Assembly (NCBI GenBank): GCA_040769385.1
Contig: JAXGLD010000001.1
Location: 124,001-188,000, forward strand
Length of the DNA stretch: 64,000 nucleotides
Direction: 5' to 3'
Source: PHAA01 sp022706565
GTDB lineage: Bacteria; Bacillota; Syntrophomonadia; Syntrophomonadales; Syntrophomonadaceae
The position numbers and the translations under genes were made by a program. Below are positions 40,925-50,119 of this stretch, piece after piece; within the stretch, counting starts at the first letter, position 1, and every line of letters starts with the position of its first letter. A model generated the notes under the pieces. It was not told where the DNA came from. It searched no databases and saw only the letters and a list, made by a program, of their open reading frames with translations.

Positions 40925-41395
40925 CTATTCAGGTTGCGGACCGGCCTCTTTCCTGACGAACTTTTCTTGCCCGATTATAATCAGGTTGCTGACCGCGGTG
41001 GCAATCAACCGGCCTTGGCTCCTGTCGACTCCCTCACCATAGAAGTTGGCCACGGTTTGGCCGATGGATTTCACATAAGCATGGACCACCAGCACCTCTC
41101 CCACGAATATCGGCCGCTGGAAATTCATATGAATATCTATGCTGGCTATCTCGTGGCGGCGGGTTTCCATTTGCAGCAAGGCACCGAAGGTGTTATCGAA
41201 GGCGGCGGTCATGAACCCCCCCTGCATGGTACCCCGCGGATTGGAGTACACCTCCAGTACCGGAAAGGCCATGGTCAGGCTCTCCCCTTCAACATATTCG
41301 ACGAATTCCGGCTGCATAAAGGACCAGCAACTGGGGACTACCCTGGGTTGGGGCACCATCCTCTCGATTGCTCCCCAATCAGTAATTCTTGCCAA
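40925..41395 (-). CDS. PaaI-family hotdog-fold thioesterase
   Basis: A 156-residue hotdog protein. The hallmark is G-G-F-M-T-A-A-F-D-N-T-F-G-A (about 60-73) with its Asn/Asp-like general base, then H-M-N-F-Q-R-P-I-F-V-G-E and the terminal R-L-I-A-T-A-V-S-N. It hydrolyses acyl-CoA thioesters. TTG start after GGAGGGGTGCAAT; the longer open frame (35 codons more) lacks a site. It sits downstream of glmS on the same strand but with a 150-nt gap. Confidence 0.8.
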   Translation of the reverse strand: MARITDWGAIERMVPQPRVVPSCWSFMQPEFVEYVEGESLTMAFPVLEVYSNPRGTMQGGFMTAAFDNTFGALLQMETRRHEIASIDIHMNFQRPIFVGEVLVVHAYVKSIGQTVANFYGEGVDRSQGRLIATAVSNLIIIGQEKFVRKEAGPQPE

Positions 41396-41549
41396 ATTGC
41401 ACCCCTCCAAATTTCCGCTGCACCGCTCCCGGCGGCGCTCATCCATAAACAGCAGCACAGCGGGATATATTCTACCATTATATCCCCCTGTGCCGTTCAA
41501 GTTAATCCTTAAATTGTTAATCCATCCGGTTGACCTTGCGCCCGGCCTC

Positions 41550-43367
41550 TTACTCGACCGTCACACTCTTGGCCAGATTGCGGGGTTTATCCACATCGGC
41601 TCCCCGGAAGATGGCCATGTAGTACGAGAATATCTGCAGGGGCACTACCGACACCAGCGGCGCCAGCAGTTGATCCACATTTGGCAGCAAGATCTGTTCA
41701 TCGCATTCCTGGCAGGCTTCCTGCAGGTTTTCCTTGCAGACCGCCACCACCACCGCTCCGCGGGCTTTGACCTCTTTGATGTTGGACATGGTCTTGTCGA
41801 CCAGATTATCCTGGGTGATGAGGGCCAGTACCGGAACCCCTACATCGATAAGGGCCAGAGGCCCATGTTTAAGCTCTCCGGCGGCATAGGCCTCGGCATG
41901 GACATAGGAGATCTCCTTCAATTTCAAGGCCCCTTCCATGGCCACCGAGTAGTCCAGTCCCCGCCCCAGGAAGAAGGTATCTGAAACCCCCTGGTATTTC
42001 TCCGCCAGTCTCTTGATGTTGTCCTGCTGAGTGAGTACCTGCTCAACCGCCTTATCCATTTGGCTGATGCCATAGGCCAGCTCCTGCAGTTGTGCTTCAT
42101 CCATGGTCCCCCTCCGGCGGGCCAGGTACAACCCCAGCAGGTACATGACCAGTACCTGGGTGGAATAGGCCTTGGTGGAGGCCACGGCAATCTCCGGTCC
42201 GGCATGGGTGTATATGACTCGGTCGGCCTCCCGGGCCACCGAACTGCCCACCACATTGGTGACCGCCAAAACCTTTATCCCCTTCCGTTTGGCCTCCCTC
42301 AGCACCGCCAGGGTATCTGCCGTCTCCCCCGACTGGCTTATAACTATCATCATCGAACCGGGTTGCCAGAGCACTTCCCGATAGCGGAATTCCGATGCGA
42401 TGTCGGTCTCCACCGGTATCCCGGCCAGTTTCTCTATTATGCTGCGGCCTACCAGCCCGGCATGATAGGCGGTGCCACAGGCCACTATATAAATCTTCTC
42501 GATCCCGGCCAGTATATCATCGATGCCCAGTTCGGTTAGGTCGACCAGGCTATCCTTGATGTTGCCCCGCAGTGTCTCCTTTAGAGCTGTGGGCTGTTCA
42601 TGGATCTCTTTCAGCATGAAATGCTCAAAACCGTTCTTTTCAGCGGCGATAGGATCCCAAGTGACGGTGAATATCTGTTTATTTACCGGGTTGCCTTGAA
42701 AATCAGTGATTGTCACCGAATCGGACTGCAGCACCACAAATTCGCCATCCTCCAGAATGTAGACCTGGTTGGTGCGGCCTAAAATGGCGGGAATGTCGGA
42801 CGCCAGGTAGTTCTCACCCGTGCCCAGACCCACAATCAGGGGGCTGTCTTTCTTGGCGGCTATTATCCGGTCGGGCTGGTCGGAGCACACCACAGCGATG
42901 GCGTAGGAACCATGCAAATCCTGCAGGGCCCGGCGTACCGCTTCCTCCAGCGACCCCTGGTAGTATTTCTCCACCAGATGGGACAGCACCTCGGTATCGG
43001 TTTCAGACACGAAATCGTGCCCCTCCAGCATCAGATCCTTGCGCAGCACCGCATAATTCTCAATGATGCCGTTGTGCACCACCGCAATACGGCCGCTGCA
43101 ATCGCAATGGGGATGAGCGTTGGCATCGCTGGGCACTCCGTGGGTAGCCCAACGGGTATGCCCGATGGCCAGATCGGCCGGCTGCACTTCACCCAGGGCG
43201 GCTGCCATCTCCGCCAGCCGTCCCTTCTTCTTGGTAACTTTGAGGCTGCCCTCATTGTAAACAGCTATTCCGGCTGAGTCATAGCCGCGGTATTCCAGCT
43301 TGCTCAAGCCGTCGATGATCACCGGCACGGCGTCGCCCTTGCCGATGTAACCCATGATTCCACACAT
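41550..43367 (-). CDS. glmS: Glutamine--fructose-6-phosphate aminotransferase
   Basis: A 605-residue glucosamine-6-phosphate synthase. The nucleophile Cys follows Met (MCGIMGYIG). The glutaminase domain (about 1-235) has the G-H-T-R-W-A-T-H-G motif; two sugar-isomerase (SIS) domains follow (about 285-420 and 455-590) with C-G-T-A-Y-H-A-G and S-Q-S-G-E-T-A-D-T. It makes the first amino sugar for wall synthesis. The glmS ribozyme lies immediately upstream on the same transcript. ATG at 43367; upstream in-frame codons belong to the ribozyme. Confidence 0.95.
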   Translation of the reverse strand: MCGIMGYIGKGDAVPVIIDGLSKLEYRGYDSAGIAVYNEGSLKVTKKKGRLAEMAAALGEVQPADLAIGHTRWATHGVPSDANAHPHCDCSGRIAVVHNGIIENYAVLRKDLMLEGHDFVSETDTEVLSHLVEKYYQGSLEEAVRRALQDLHGSYAIAVVCSDQPDRIIAAKKDSPLIVGLGTGENYLASDIPAILGRTNQVYILEDGEFVVLQSDSVTITDFQGNPVNKQIFTVTWDPIAAEKNGFEHFMLKEIHEQPTALKETLRGNIKDSLVDLTELGIDDILAGIEKIYIVACGTAYHAGLVGRSIIEKLAGIPVETDIASEFRYREVLWQPGSMMIVISQSGETADTLAVLREAKRKGIKVLAVTNVVGSSVAREADRVIYTHAGPEIAVASTKAYSTQVLVMYLLGLYLARRRGTMDEAQLQELAYGISQMDKAVEQVLTQQDNIKRLAEKYQGVSDTFFLGRGLDYSVAMEGALKLKEISYVHAEAYAAGELKHGPLALIDVGVPVLALITQDNLVDKTMSNIKEVKARGAVVVAVCKENLQEACQECDEQILLPNVDQLLAPLVSVVPLQIFSYYMAIFRGADVDKPRNLAKSVTVE

Positions 43368-43444
43368 TAAAGTATTTCCCCCAATTATTCTTATTTGGAA
43401 TTGGTGGTCGCCAATCTGCCAATAAAATTGCAATTCCACATGCA

Positions 43445-43600
43445 TAGCCTTTTGTTGCGCATATCGCTATCCGCTTTTGTAGCCATGCTGACGATGGTAG
43501 AACCCAACACCGGGGGGCACCCGCCGAAATTTTCGATAAACCCCCACCTCGTCACCCGGCGGCTCGACCATGGCGCAGTGCGCGCGGTCCACCTAATAAC
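43445..43600 (-). promoter_or_regulatory. glmS ribozyme (glucosamine-6-phosphate-activated self-cleaving RNA)
   Basis: On the minus strand the catalytic core at 43553-43510 reads GACGAGG, GGGGGTTTATCGAAA, TTTCGGCGGGTGCC and CCCCGG, essentially the Bacillus glmS core with its P2.1/P2.2 pseudoknots. Sequence on the 5' side includes GCGCC elements for the cleavage site and P1, but the exact cut cannot be fixed by eye. It sits between glmM and glmS and shuts off glmS when glucosamine-6-phosphate is high. Confidence 0.92.
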
Positions 43601-43614
43601 ACCGGGTCAGGCGC

Positions 43615-44970
43615 TTATTGTTCCTGAGCCTGTTTGATTGCGTCGGTAATCTCCGCGATCACCTCCTCCAAAAGGTATTGTCTCGGACCCTGGGCCATTA
43701 TCCTGACCAAGGGCTCGGTTCCGGAAGGCCTAACCACCAACTTGCCCATCTCGCCCAATTTCTTCTCGGCCCTGCCCAGAGCAGCATTAACCAGCTCATG
43801 GGACAGGATGGTCTCCTTGTCTTCAAGTTTTATATTAACCAGCATCTGGGGCAGTTTCTCCATCTCCCGGGCCAGATCCGACAAGGGCAGCCCGGTGCGC
43901 TTCATCACTTCCACCAGCTTGAGTGAGGTAAGCAAACCGTCGCCGGTGGTCGAGTGCTGCAGGAATATCACGTGGCCGGATTGTTCGCCCCCAAGGATAG
44001 CACCGGTCTCCTTCATCTTTTCCAGTACGTAGCGGTCTCCTACCTTGCAATTCTCTACCTGGACGCTCTCCCGCCGCAGGGCAATATCCAGGCCGATATT
44101 GCTCATCACCGTGGCCACCACCTTGGGCGGATCCAGAAGGCCCCGCCGCCGCAAGTCGAGGGCGCAGATAACCATGAGATGGTCACCGTCTGTCTCGTTG
44201 CCGAACTCGTCTACCACTATGCAGCGGTCGGCATCGCCGTCATAGGCTATACCTACGTCAGCTTTAAAATGCACCACCGCTGACCGCAATCCTTCAGTAT
44301 AGGTAGACCCGCAGCGATCGTTGATATTGATCCCGTTGGGATTGTTGTTAATGGCGATCACCCGGGCTCCCAGGCGACTCCACAAGCGGGGTCCGGCCTT
44401 GTAGGCAGCGCCGTTGGCGCAGTCCACCACCACGGTCAGGTCGTTTAGCTTATCGGTGCCCGTATAACATGATACCAGGTAGTCCAGATAGCGGTTCAGG
44501 GCTTCATCCACGTCGTATACCCGGCCCACCTCTTCACCCACCGGACGGCTTAGCTTGGCGGTGCCTTCCTGCACCAGCTTTTCAATTTGTTCTTCGATTT
44601 CGTCGGGCAGCTTATAGCCGTTGGGCCCGAAGAACTTTATTCCATTGTCCTGAACCGGGTTGTGAGAGGCAGAAATAACTACCCCGCAGGAAGCTTTATA
44701 AAGCTGAGTCAAATAAGCAACCGCCGGGGTGGGTATTACTCCTACCGTCAGAACGTCGGCGCCGGTAGAACAAATGCCGGCGATCAGGGCTGCTTCCAAC
44801 ATGTCACCCGACACCCGGGTATCTTTTCCCACCAAAATCCGAGGCCGCGAAGCGGTATCCTGCATGGCCAGCACATAACTGCCGGCCCGGCCCAAACTGA
44901 AGGCCAGCTCCGGCGTCAGTTCAACATTGGCAATCCCTCTCACTCCATCAGTTCCAAACAACGCTCCCAC
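43615..44970 (-). CDS. glmM: Phosphoglucosamine mutase
   Basis: A 451-residue alpha-D-phosphohexomutase that converts glucosamine-6-phosphate to glucosamine-1-phosphate. Landmarks: G-T-D-G-V-R-G near residue 7, the phosphoserine loop I-S-A-S-H-N-P (about 98-104), D-G-D-A-D-R (metal loop, about 240-245), and G-T-E-P near the C-terminus. GTG start after GTGGAGGTATTTAAC. It follows ybbR in the c-di-AMP/wall cluster; the 44971-45285 gap is AT-rich with no gene, and a glmS ribozyme comes downstream. Confidence 0.95.
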   Translation of the reverse strand: MGALFGTDGVRGIANVELTPELAFSLGRAGSYVLAMQDTASRPRILVGKDTRVSGDMLEAALIAGICSTGADVLTVGVIPTPAVAYLTQLYKASCGVVISASHNPVQDNGIKFFGPNGYKLPDEIEEQIEKLVQEGTAKLSRPVGEEVGRVYDVDEALNRYLDYLVSCYTGTDKLNDLTVVVDCANGAAYKAGPRLWSRLGARVIAINNNPNGININDRCGSTYTEGLRSAVVHFKADVGIAYDGDADRCIVVDEFGNETDGDHLMVICALDLRRRGLLDPPKVVATVMSNIGLDIALRRESVQVENCKVGDRYVLEKMKETGAILGGEQSGHVIFLQHSTTGDGLLTSLKLVEVMKRTGLPLSDLAREMEKLPQMLVNIKLEDKETILSHELVNAALGRAEKKLGEMGKLVVRPSGTEPLVRIMAQGPRQYLLEEVIAEITDAIKQAQEQ

Positions 44971-45285
44971 GTTAAATACCTCCACTGTCAAATTCGAATA
45001 CCTGGTGGACCGGTATCGTCCACCTCTCCCTCCGTGCCTGGTTTGACCGGACCGGCGGAGATAGCGCAAAATTCTATATCTTAATGTTTATATATTTAGT
45101 ATGCTGATTGACCACACTTTGTTCACATAACTGTCCGTCCGCCAACCCGGCTTGAATAAGCGGCGTAACTTCCATCCAAGGTCTACAAAAGATAGTCTAC
45201 CCTGAAATACTGTTTTCGGGTAGTGCATTTTAACCAACAAGAAACGCTCAGCCCACGGACCGCGAACTGGGCGCAATTCTCCCAA

Positions 45286-46218
45286 TCAGGGCAATTGTAT
45301 ATTGTCGGTCGGCGGTGAAGCTATTTTCACCAAAATATTGACCCGGGCTGGTACGATCGAAACTCCTTCTGGCTGAACCAGCTCGGCCACCTGGCTGAAA
45401 TCTGCGGTGCGGCCGGTAATGTCGATAGGCTGGGTGAACACCTCATTAACGCTCTCGACCCGGGCTTTATCCCCCAGGATAGTGACCTGGGCTGGTTCGA
45501 TGACGGTTTCCCCGGCTATGTAACCAGGTTCAATCACCCCGGTAAACTGAGGCGCCACGTTGACCTTTTTGCTCAGCTGGGTTCTTTCCACCACCACATA
45601 GGCATTGATTACTGCGGGCACAATCTCCACCCCTTGGGTAATGACATTGCCGTTGGCATCCCGGGCTTGCAGCTCCGGTTTCAGCATGGCTATATCCAAC
45701 ACTTCCGCCAGTCCAACCGACGCCACCACCGCATCCACCCTGCTTACAGCTTCTGCATCGCCTTTGATCACACAACGATCGGGGGAAAGCAGGACCTGGG
45801 TCACTGCATACCCGGGTTGGGGGCTTTGCTTGATCTCATGTTTGATGGACATGACCCTTTCACCGAGTGCCTCCAGGGTGATCTCCACCTGTTTGGGCTG
45901 TACCGAGGTAAACAGGGCACCTCCCACATCGGCCAGCTTGACCGGCACCTGATGCACCCCTTTATCGTAACCGGCCAGGTCCACATAGGCCTGTATCTCG
46001 GAGGCCCCTCCAGTGGAGCCCCAGATGCGTACGGATACCTGCTGGGGGCCGCTTACGTTGAGGCCGGCGGGCACGTTGTGGTACTGCAGGGTTACCGAGG
46101 TGGTCTTGCCGGTCGAGGTCACATCCCCCTGGTTGACAACATAGAACCACAGCAAGAGGGCCATCATAAATGAGGCTAACCGCAGCCAGTTCTTATTTCT
46201 CGCCGTCTTTTCGGCCAT
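45286..46218 (-). CDS. cdaR: YbbR-domain protein (CdaR-like)
   Basis: A 310-residue membrane protein. One N-terminal helix (about 14-30) anchors it; the outside part has three to four YbbR repeats (about 35-310), each with the L-x-V-x-G-x-x-x-x-V pattern. In B. subtilis CdaR binds and tunes the c-di-AMP synthase CdaA. It overlaps cdaA by 26 nt and the two are followed by glmM, the exact order known from Bacilli. ATG after GGAGGATGGC. Confidence 0.88.
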   Translation of the reverse strand: MAEKTARNKNWLRLASFMMALLLWFYVVNQGDVTSTGKTTSVTLQYHNVPAGLNVSGPQQVSVRIWGSTGGASEIQAYVDLAGYDKGVHQVPVKLADVGGALFTSVQPKQVEITLEALGERVMSIKHEIKQSPQPGYAVTQVLLSPDRCVIKGDAEAVSRVDAVVASVGLAEVLDIAMLKPELQARDANGNVITQGVEIVPAVINAYVVVERTQLSKKVNVAPQFTGVIEPGYIAGETVIEPAQVTILGDKARVESVNEVFTQPIDITGRTADFSQVAELVQPEGVSIVPARVNILVKIASPPTDNIQLP

Positions 46219-47044
46219 GCGCCATCCTCCTCTTCCAGACTCTCTCGGGTGGTTCTGCCGGGGTAACCAGTTCCATCTCCAGTATCTCCTGCAGCGACTT
46301 CTCGTCCAGATACCGGACCAACCGCCCGGCACGGGCAACCGAAATGGTGCCGGTCTCCTCCGATACAATGACCGCGATGGCATCGGATACCTCAGTGATG
46401 CCCAATCCCGCCCGGTGGCGGGTGCCCAGTTTGGGGTCTAAGGCCGGGTTGCTGCTCAGGGGCAGGAAACAGGCGGCGCTCTGAATACGGCCGTGTTTGA
46501 TCACCACTGCCCCGTCATGCAGAGGGGTATTGGGCACGAATATATTTATGAGCAGCCCGGCTGAGACTACTGCATCCATCCTGGTCCCGCTATCCAGGTA
46601 TTCCTCGATATCGGTGTCCCGCGCCAACACCATCAGCGCCCCGATCTTGTCGCGGGCCATCAATTTGGCGGCGGTGATGATCTCGTGGATCAGCAACCGG
46701 TTGGTGTCGGGACTACTGCTGCCATAGTAGGTCTTGAGGAATTTGCCCTGCCCCAGCTGTTCCAGTATGCGTCGCAATTCGGGCTGGAATACGATCGGCA
46801 GAGCTATCGCCAGGACTAACCAGAACTTATCCAGCAGCCAGTTGAGCAAATCAAGCTGCAGAACAGTGGCACCCGCGGAAAAGAGCAACAGCACAATAAC
46901 TCCTTTGAGAAGCTGTTCGGCCCGGCTGTTCTGAATCAAACCCAACAGGCGGTAGAATATGTAGCTAACGATGATGATGTCGACCAGGCTGCGGACTACG
47001 TCCCAGGGACTGGCGAATATCCCGGTTAAGTTGAAGAAATCCAA
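46193..47044 (-). CDS. cdaA: Membrane diadenylate cyclase (c-di-AMP synthase)
   Basis: A 283-residue CdaA. Three N-terminal helices (about 14-32, 42-60, 66-85) precede a DAC domain with the two catalytic signatures H-D-G-A (about 177-180) and R-H-R (about 209-211, in G-T-R-H-R-A-G). It makes cyclic di-AMP from ATP, an essential regulator of potassium and osmotic balance. First gene of the cdaA-ybbR-glmM-glmS group. The 47045-47349 stretch upstream has no other gene. Confidence 0.95.
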   Translation of the reverse strand: MDFFNLTGIFASPWDVVRSLVDIIIVSYIFYRLLGLIQNSRAEQLLKGVIVLLLFSAGATVLQLDLLNWLLDKFWLVLAIALPIVFQPELRRILEQLGQGKFLKTYYGSSSPDTNRLLIHEIITAAKLMARDKIGALMVLARDTDIEEYLDSGTRMDAVVSAGLLINIFVPNTPLHDGAVVIKHGRIQSAACFLPLSSNPALDPKLGTRHRAGLGITEVSDAIAVIVSEETGTISVARAGRLVRYLDEKSLQEILEMELVTPAEPPERVWKRRMAHGRKDGEK

Positions 47045-47349
47045 GCAACGATCCCCCTCGGTAATTGCTGCACATTAATTGAATTCAGCGCCTGCCCGGG
47101 CAGCAGTATCCGCCGGAATCGGCGAACCTATCCGAACAGGTAATACCTCCCTGCCATAATAATTTCTACGAAAAACCGATTCTTAAAACCGGTAATAGCC
47201 AAATAATATATACGGTCAAATTATTTCACCTGCTGCTCCCGGCAGCATTCCACTCCAGCGGATGGTCTGCCCCTTGACCGCAACATCAGTCCGGTCCATG
47301 GGCGCCTATGGAGAGGGCCAGGCCCAAGCCGAACCACCGATCGACACTC

Positions 47350-47982
47350 TTAGAAGTAATGAAAGACCGCCAGGACACCTGATTGCAGGCCGATTACCCC
47401 TCGTGCCCCGGTCAGCACGTTGGATACCGCGTAGGGATTATCGCTCCTTAAGACCGCATCCTTGAGGGGATATTCAACTCCATCCACTCCGACCCCTTCC
47501 ACCTTATCGGTCAAGGCTATCAGAGAGACTATATCCCCTGCCGCTCCTTCGATGACCTGTTCATCCCTCACCAGGTACACCCAGCACCCCGGGGTGAAAT
47601 GGCTGATCCTTATTCCTTGCTGGACCAATTGTATACCAGCGTACAAGTTGTGCAGGGTGTGGTCCAGCCGTTTGCCCAGCGCTCCCAGCAGCACAATCTG
47701 GTCTGCACCCCGCTCCCGGGCCAGGTCCAGGGCCAGCTGCAGATCAGTCAGGTCCTTGCGTACCGGATACTGGATGAATTCCGTCCCCTGTGCGGTATAG
47801 TATTTTCTTACCTCCGGCTGCACCGAGTCTAGATCCCCAATAACGGTGTCGGGCATGATTCCCATCTGAAAGGCATAATTGGCTCCCCCGTCAGCGCATA
47901 GGATGGTATCAGAATTCTCGAAAACATCCCTATAGGCTTCTAATTCCCCGTATTCGCCATTGGCCAGTATAATGCAACGCAC
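47350..47982 (-). CDS. thiN: Thiamine pyrophosphokinase
   Basis: A 210-residue thiamine diphosphokinase that transfers pyrophosphate from ATP to thiamine. Motifs: C-A-D-G-G-A-N (about 30-36), I-G-D-L-D-S (about 49-54) and L-T-D-L-Q-L-A-L-D (about 78-86), all in the N-terminal catalytic domain. The C-terminal beta domain (about 130-205) has the G-D-I-V-S-L-I-A-L segment. It is a single gene without a TPP riboswitch in the 180-nt upstream gap. Confidence 0.9.
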   Translation of the reverse strand: MRCIILANGEYGELEAYRDVFENSDTILCADGGANYAFQMGIMPDTVIGDLDSVQPEVRKYYTAQGTEFIQYPVRKDLTDLQLALDLARERGADQIVLLGALGKRLDHTLHNLYAGIQLVQQGIRISHFTPGCWVYLVRDEQVIEGAAGDIVSLIALTDKVEGVGVDGVEYPLKDAVLRSDNPYAVSNVLTGARGVIGLQSGVLAVFHYF

Positions 47983-48102
47983 CGTGCCACCCCGATCTGC
48001 AAATATATTGATTTACTGCCTGTATGATACCATAAACAAGACAGGGTGATTTTAGGATTAATTCTTTTCAAAAAGCGAGATTATTGAAAACAATTTTGTA
48101 AA

Positions 48103-48131
48103 TTGACAAAAAAAAACCTGTTATCTATAAT
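48103..48131 (+). promoter_or_regulatory. Near-consensus sigma-A promoter of the ferredoxin gene
   Basis: TTGACA, 17-bp spacer with an A-run, TATAAT, both boxes perfect. Transcription starts near 48138, giving a leader of about 28 nt. This is the strongest promoter in the window. Confidence 0.9.
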
Positions 48132-48165
48132 GCTATTATTGTAAATAGCAAAGGAGGCGAAATAC

Positions 48166-48342
48166 GTGGCCTACTTCATAAACGACGATTGCATCGCCTG
48201 CGGCCTCTGCCTAGAGGAGTGCCCGGTGGAAGCCATCTCGGAGGGTGAAGATAAATATGTGATAGATCCGGATTTGTGCACCGACTGCGGTTCATGCCTG
48301 GATATATGCCCGACCGAAGCCCCTCAGCCAATGGACGAATAG
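48166..48342 (+). CDS. 58-residue 2[4Fe-4S] ferredoxin
   Basis: GTG start after AAAGGAGGCGAAATAC, 58 codons, TAG. Two intact cluster motifs, C-I-A-C-G-L-C-L-E-E-C-P and C-T-D-C-G-S-C-L-D-I-C-P, in the classical clostridial arrangement. As a low-potential carrier it probably serves the hydrogenase, formate dehydrogenase or HdrABC-type enzymes of this anaerobe. A strong promoter in front and a 10-bp terminator behind indicate a highly expressed stand-alone gene. Confidence 0.95.
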   Translation: MAYFINDDCIACGLCLEECPVEAISEGEDKYVIDPDLCTDCGSCLDICPTEAPQPMDE

Positions 48343-48375
48343 AATAGCCACCGCACTCATAATTTGCACAGCTAG

Positions 48376-48408
48376 ACTCCTGTCGAACCTTCGGCGGGAG
48401 TTGTTTTT
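48376..48408 (+). terminator. Terminator of the ferredoxin gene
   Basis: ACTCCTGTCG and CGGCGGGAGT form a 10-bp stem around AACCTT, followed by TGTTTTTATTT. It reaches the stop of the converging trmL gene. Confidence 0.85.
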
Positions 48409-48865
48409 ATTTCAAGCCGGCGTAACCGTTCTGCCGCAGAGCCTCGAATAATATTATGGCAGCCGAATTGGATAGGTTGAGGGAACGTCCTATATCCCGC
48501 ATGGGAATGCGGATCTGGCCTTCCGGGAAGGCCGCCAGGATATGCGGGGGCAGGCCCCGGGTCTCGCAGCCGAATACCAGCACGTCCTCTGGGAAGTAAC
48601 GAATCTGGTGGTAGCTGCGGGAGGCATGGGTAGTGGCCAGGTAGAACCGGCAGTCTTGGTTGGCCTGGCTAAAATCGGTGAAGCTCTCCCACACCCTGAC
48701 CTCCACCTGGTCCCAGTAATCCAGCCCGGCCCGTTTCAGATATCGGTCGGTTATCGAAAATCCCAAGGGCTTGACCAGATTGAGAGTGGTGCCGGTCAAT
48801 GCACAGGTACGGGCTATGTTGCCAGTATTCTGCGGTATTTCTGGTTCTACCAGGACTATCTGCAT
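48407..48865 (-). CDS. trmL: tRNA (cytidine(34)-2'-O)-methyltransferase
   Basis: A 152-residue SPOUT methyltransferase. The start IVLVEPEIPQNTGNIART is the family signature, F-G-C-E-T-R-G-L-P appears at about 95-103 and the knotted end I-P-M-R-D-I-G-R-S-L-N-L-S-N-S at about 118-132. It methylates the wobble base of leucine tRNAs. ATG at 48865 is the family's usual start; the 19 upstream codons are ignored. Confidence 0.92.
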   Translation of the reverse strand: MQIVLVEPEIPQNTGNIARTCALTGTTLNLVKPLGFSITDRYLKRAGLDYWDQVEVRVWESFTDFSQANQDCRFYLATTHASRSYHQIRYFPEDVLVFGCETRGLPPHILAAFPEGQIRIPMRDIGRSLNLSNSAAIILFEALRQNGYAGLK

Positions 48866-49132
48866 GATTAATCGTCTCCACCACTTAACGTAAATGTTGC
48901 CCTGCTGCATTAATACATCCAATAAACAGGCAGCGCCGTCCTATCCATCGCACTCCGCCGCCCGGTCTTAACCATGCCGTCGACCGAGTCGGTTGTTGGG
49001 GCTGTGATCCTTATTTAGTTGGGCCGCCGCCCTATCCACGCCCCAAATTATACCTTAAGGCAACATTCATAACAATTTGTCCCTCCGCAAAGAATAAGCC
49101 CGAAGCAAAATAATAGTAAAGGAGAGATTTCT

Positions 49133-50110
49133 TTGCGGCCTAGCAATCGAAAAAGATTAATCTCATTGCTTATGGTTACTCTGATAACAGCCCTGCTGAC
49201 AGTGGCAGGCTGCAACCAGGCGGCCAAGAAACCGGATTCCACGCCGGAAAGCCCACTGGCCCCCGAGGTCACCCAATACAAGAGCGAGCCGAATATCACC
49301 CTTTACCTGAGCGACACCGGCCAGAAGCAGGAGCTTAAGCTGGAGGAATACCTAAAAGGGGTGGTGGCCGCTGAAATCGGTCCCAAATTTCCCATGGAAG
49401 CTCTCAAGGCCCAAGCTATAGTAGCTCGCACCATGACCTTGGCCCTGCTGAATTATGAAAACGGCACCCGCGGAAAACATGGGACCGACGCCAGCGACGA
49501 GCACACCGAATTCCAGGCTTATGACGCCAAGAAAATAACCCCGGAGATCGCCAAAGCGGTGGATGAGACCCGAGGACAGGTGCTGACCTACCAGGGTAAA
49601 TTCCTTTATGCCCTCTTTTCCTCAGCTTCGGCGGAGAAAACCGCCAGTATCGAGGAAGGCTTTCCCAAGTTGAAGGACAAAGCCTCCGCCTATATAGTCC
49701 CAGTAGAGACCAAGGGGCTGCAGGCCGCCCCGGAAAAATACCGGGACTGGACGGTCAAGGTGCCTCGTTCCACCATCAAACAGATCATGGGTGCCAAAGC
49801 AGGATCACTGGATGACATCCGCATCGGCGAAAAAGGTCCTTCCGGGCGGGCCCTGACGATAGTAGCCGGCTCGGCTTCCATCCCCGCCGTCGACCTGCGC
49901 GAGGAGGTGGGATTTGACAAGCTCTTTTCCACTTATTTCACCAGGGTAGGAGTAGAAGGAAACAATGTGGTGTTCAAGGGTAAGGGCTGGGGGCATGGCT
50001 GCGGCATGGAGCAGTGGGGCGCCTATGTGATGGCCAATGAAGGTCAGAATGCCCGCGCTATCGTGGAACACTATTATCCCGGTGCCATGTGGACGCAGCT
50101 ATATCAATAG
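49133..50110 (+). CDS. SpoIID/LytB-domain lipoprotein
   Basis: A 325-residue exported lipoprotein (lipobox L-T-V-A-G-C at about 22-27). The SpoIID domain (about 55-325) shows K-G-V-V-A-A-E-I-G-P with the catalytic Glu, E-A-L-K-A-Q-A-I-V-A-R, H-T-E-F-Q-A-Y and the terminal G-W-G-H-G-C-G-M-E-Q-W-G-A. In SpoIID this domain is a lytic transglycosylase acting on peptidoglycan at engulfment; outside sporulation operons the role is less certain. TTG start after AAAGGAGAGATTTC. Confidence 0.88.
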   Translation: MRPSNRKRLISLLMVTLITALLTVAGCNQAAKKPDSTPESPLAPEVTQYKSEPNITLYLSDTGQKQELKLEEYLKGVVAAEIGPKFPMEALKAQAIVARTMTLALLNYENGTRGKHGTDASDEHTEFQAYDAKKITPEIAKAVDETRGQVLTYQGKFLYALFSSASAEKTASIEEGFPKLKDKASAYIVPVETKGLQAAPEKYRDWTVKVPRSTIKQIMGAKAGSLDDIRIGEKGPSGRALTIVAGSASIPAVDLREEVGFDKLFSTYFTRVGVEGNNVVFKGKGWGHGCGMEQWGAYVMANEGQNARAIVEHYYPGAMWTQLYQ

Positions 50111-50119
50111 GTGAATACG

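Noticed and set aside
45088..45285. 65-residue minus-strand frame between ybbR and glmM
   Set aside because: No ribosome site and poor codon pattern; probably intergenic.
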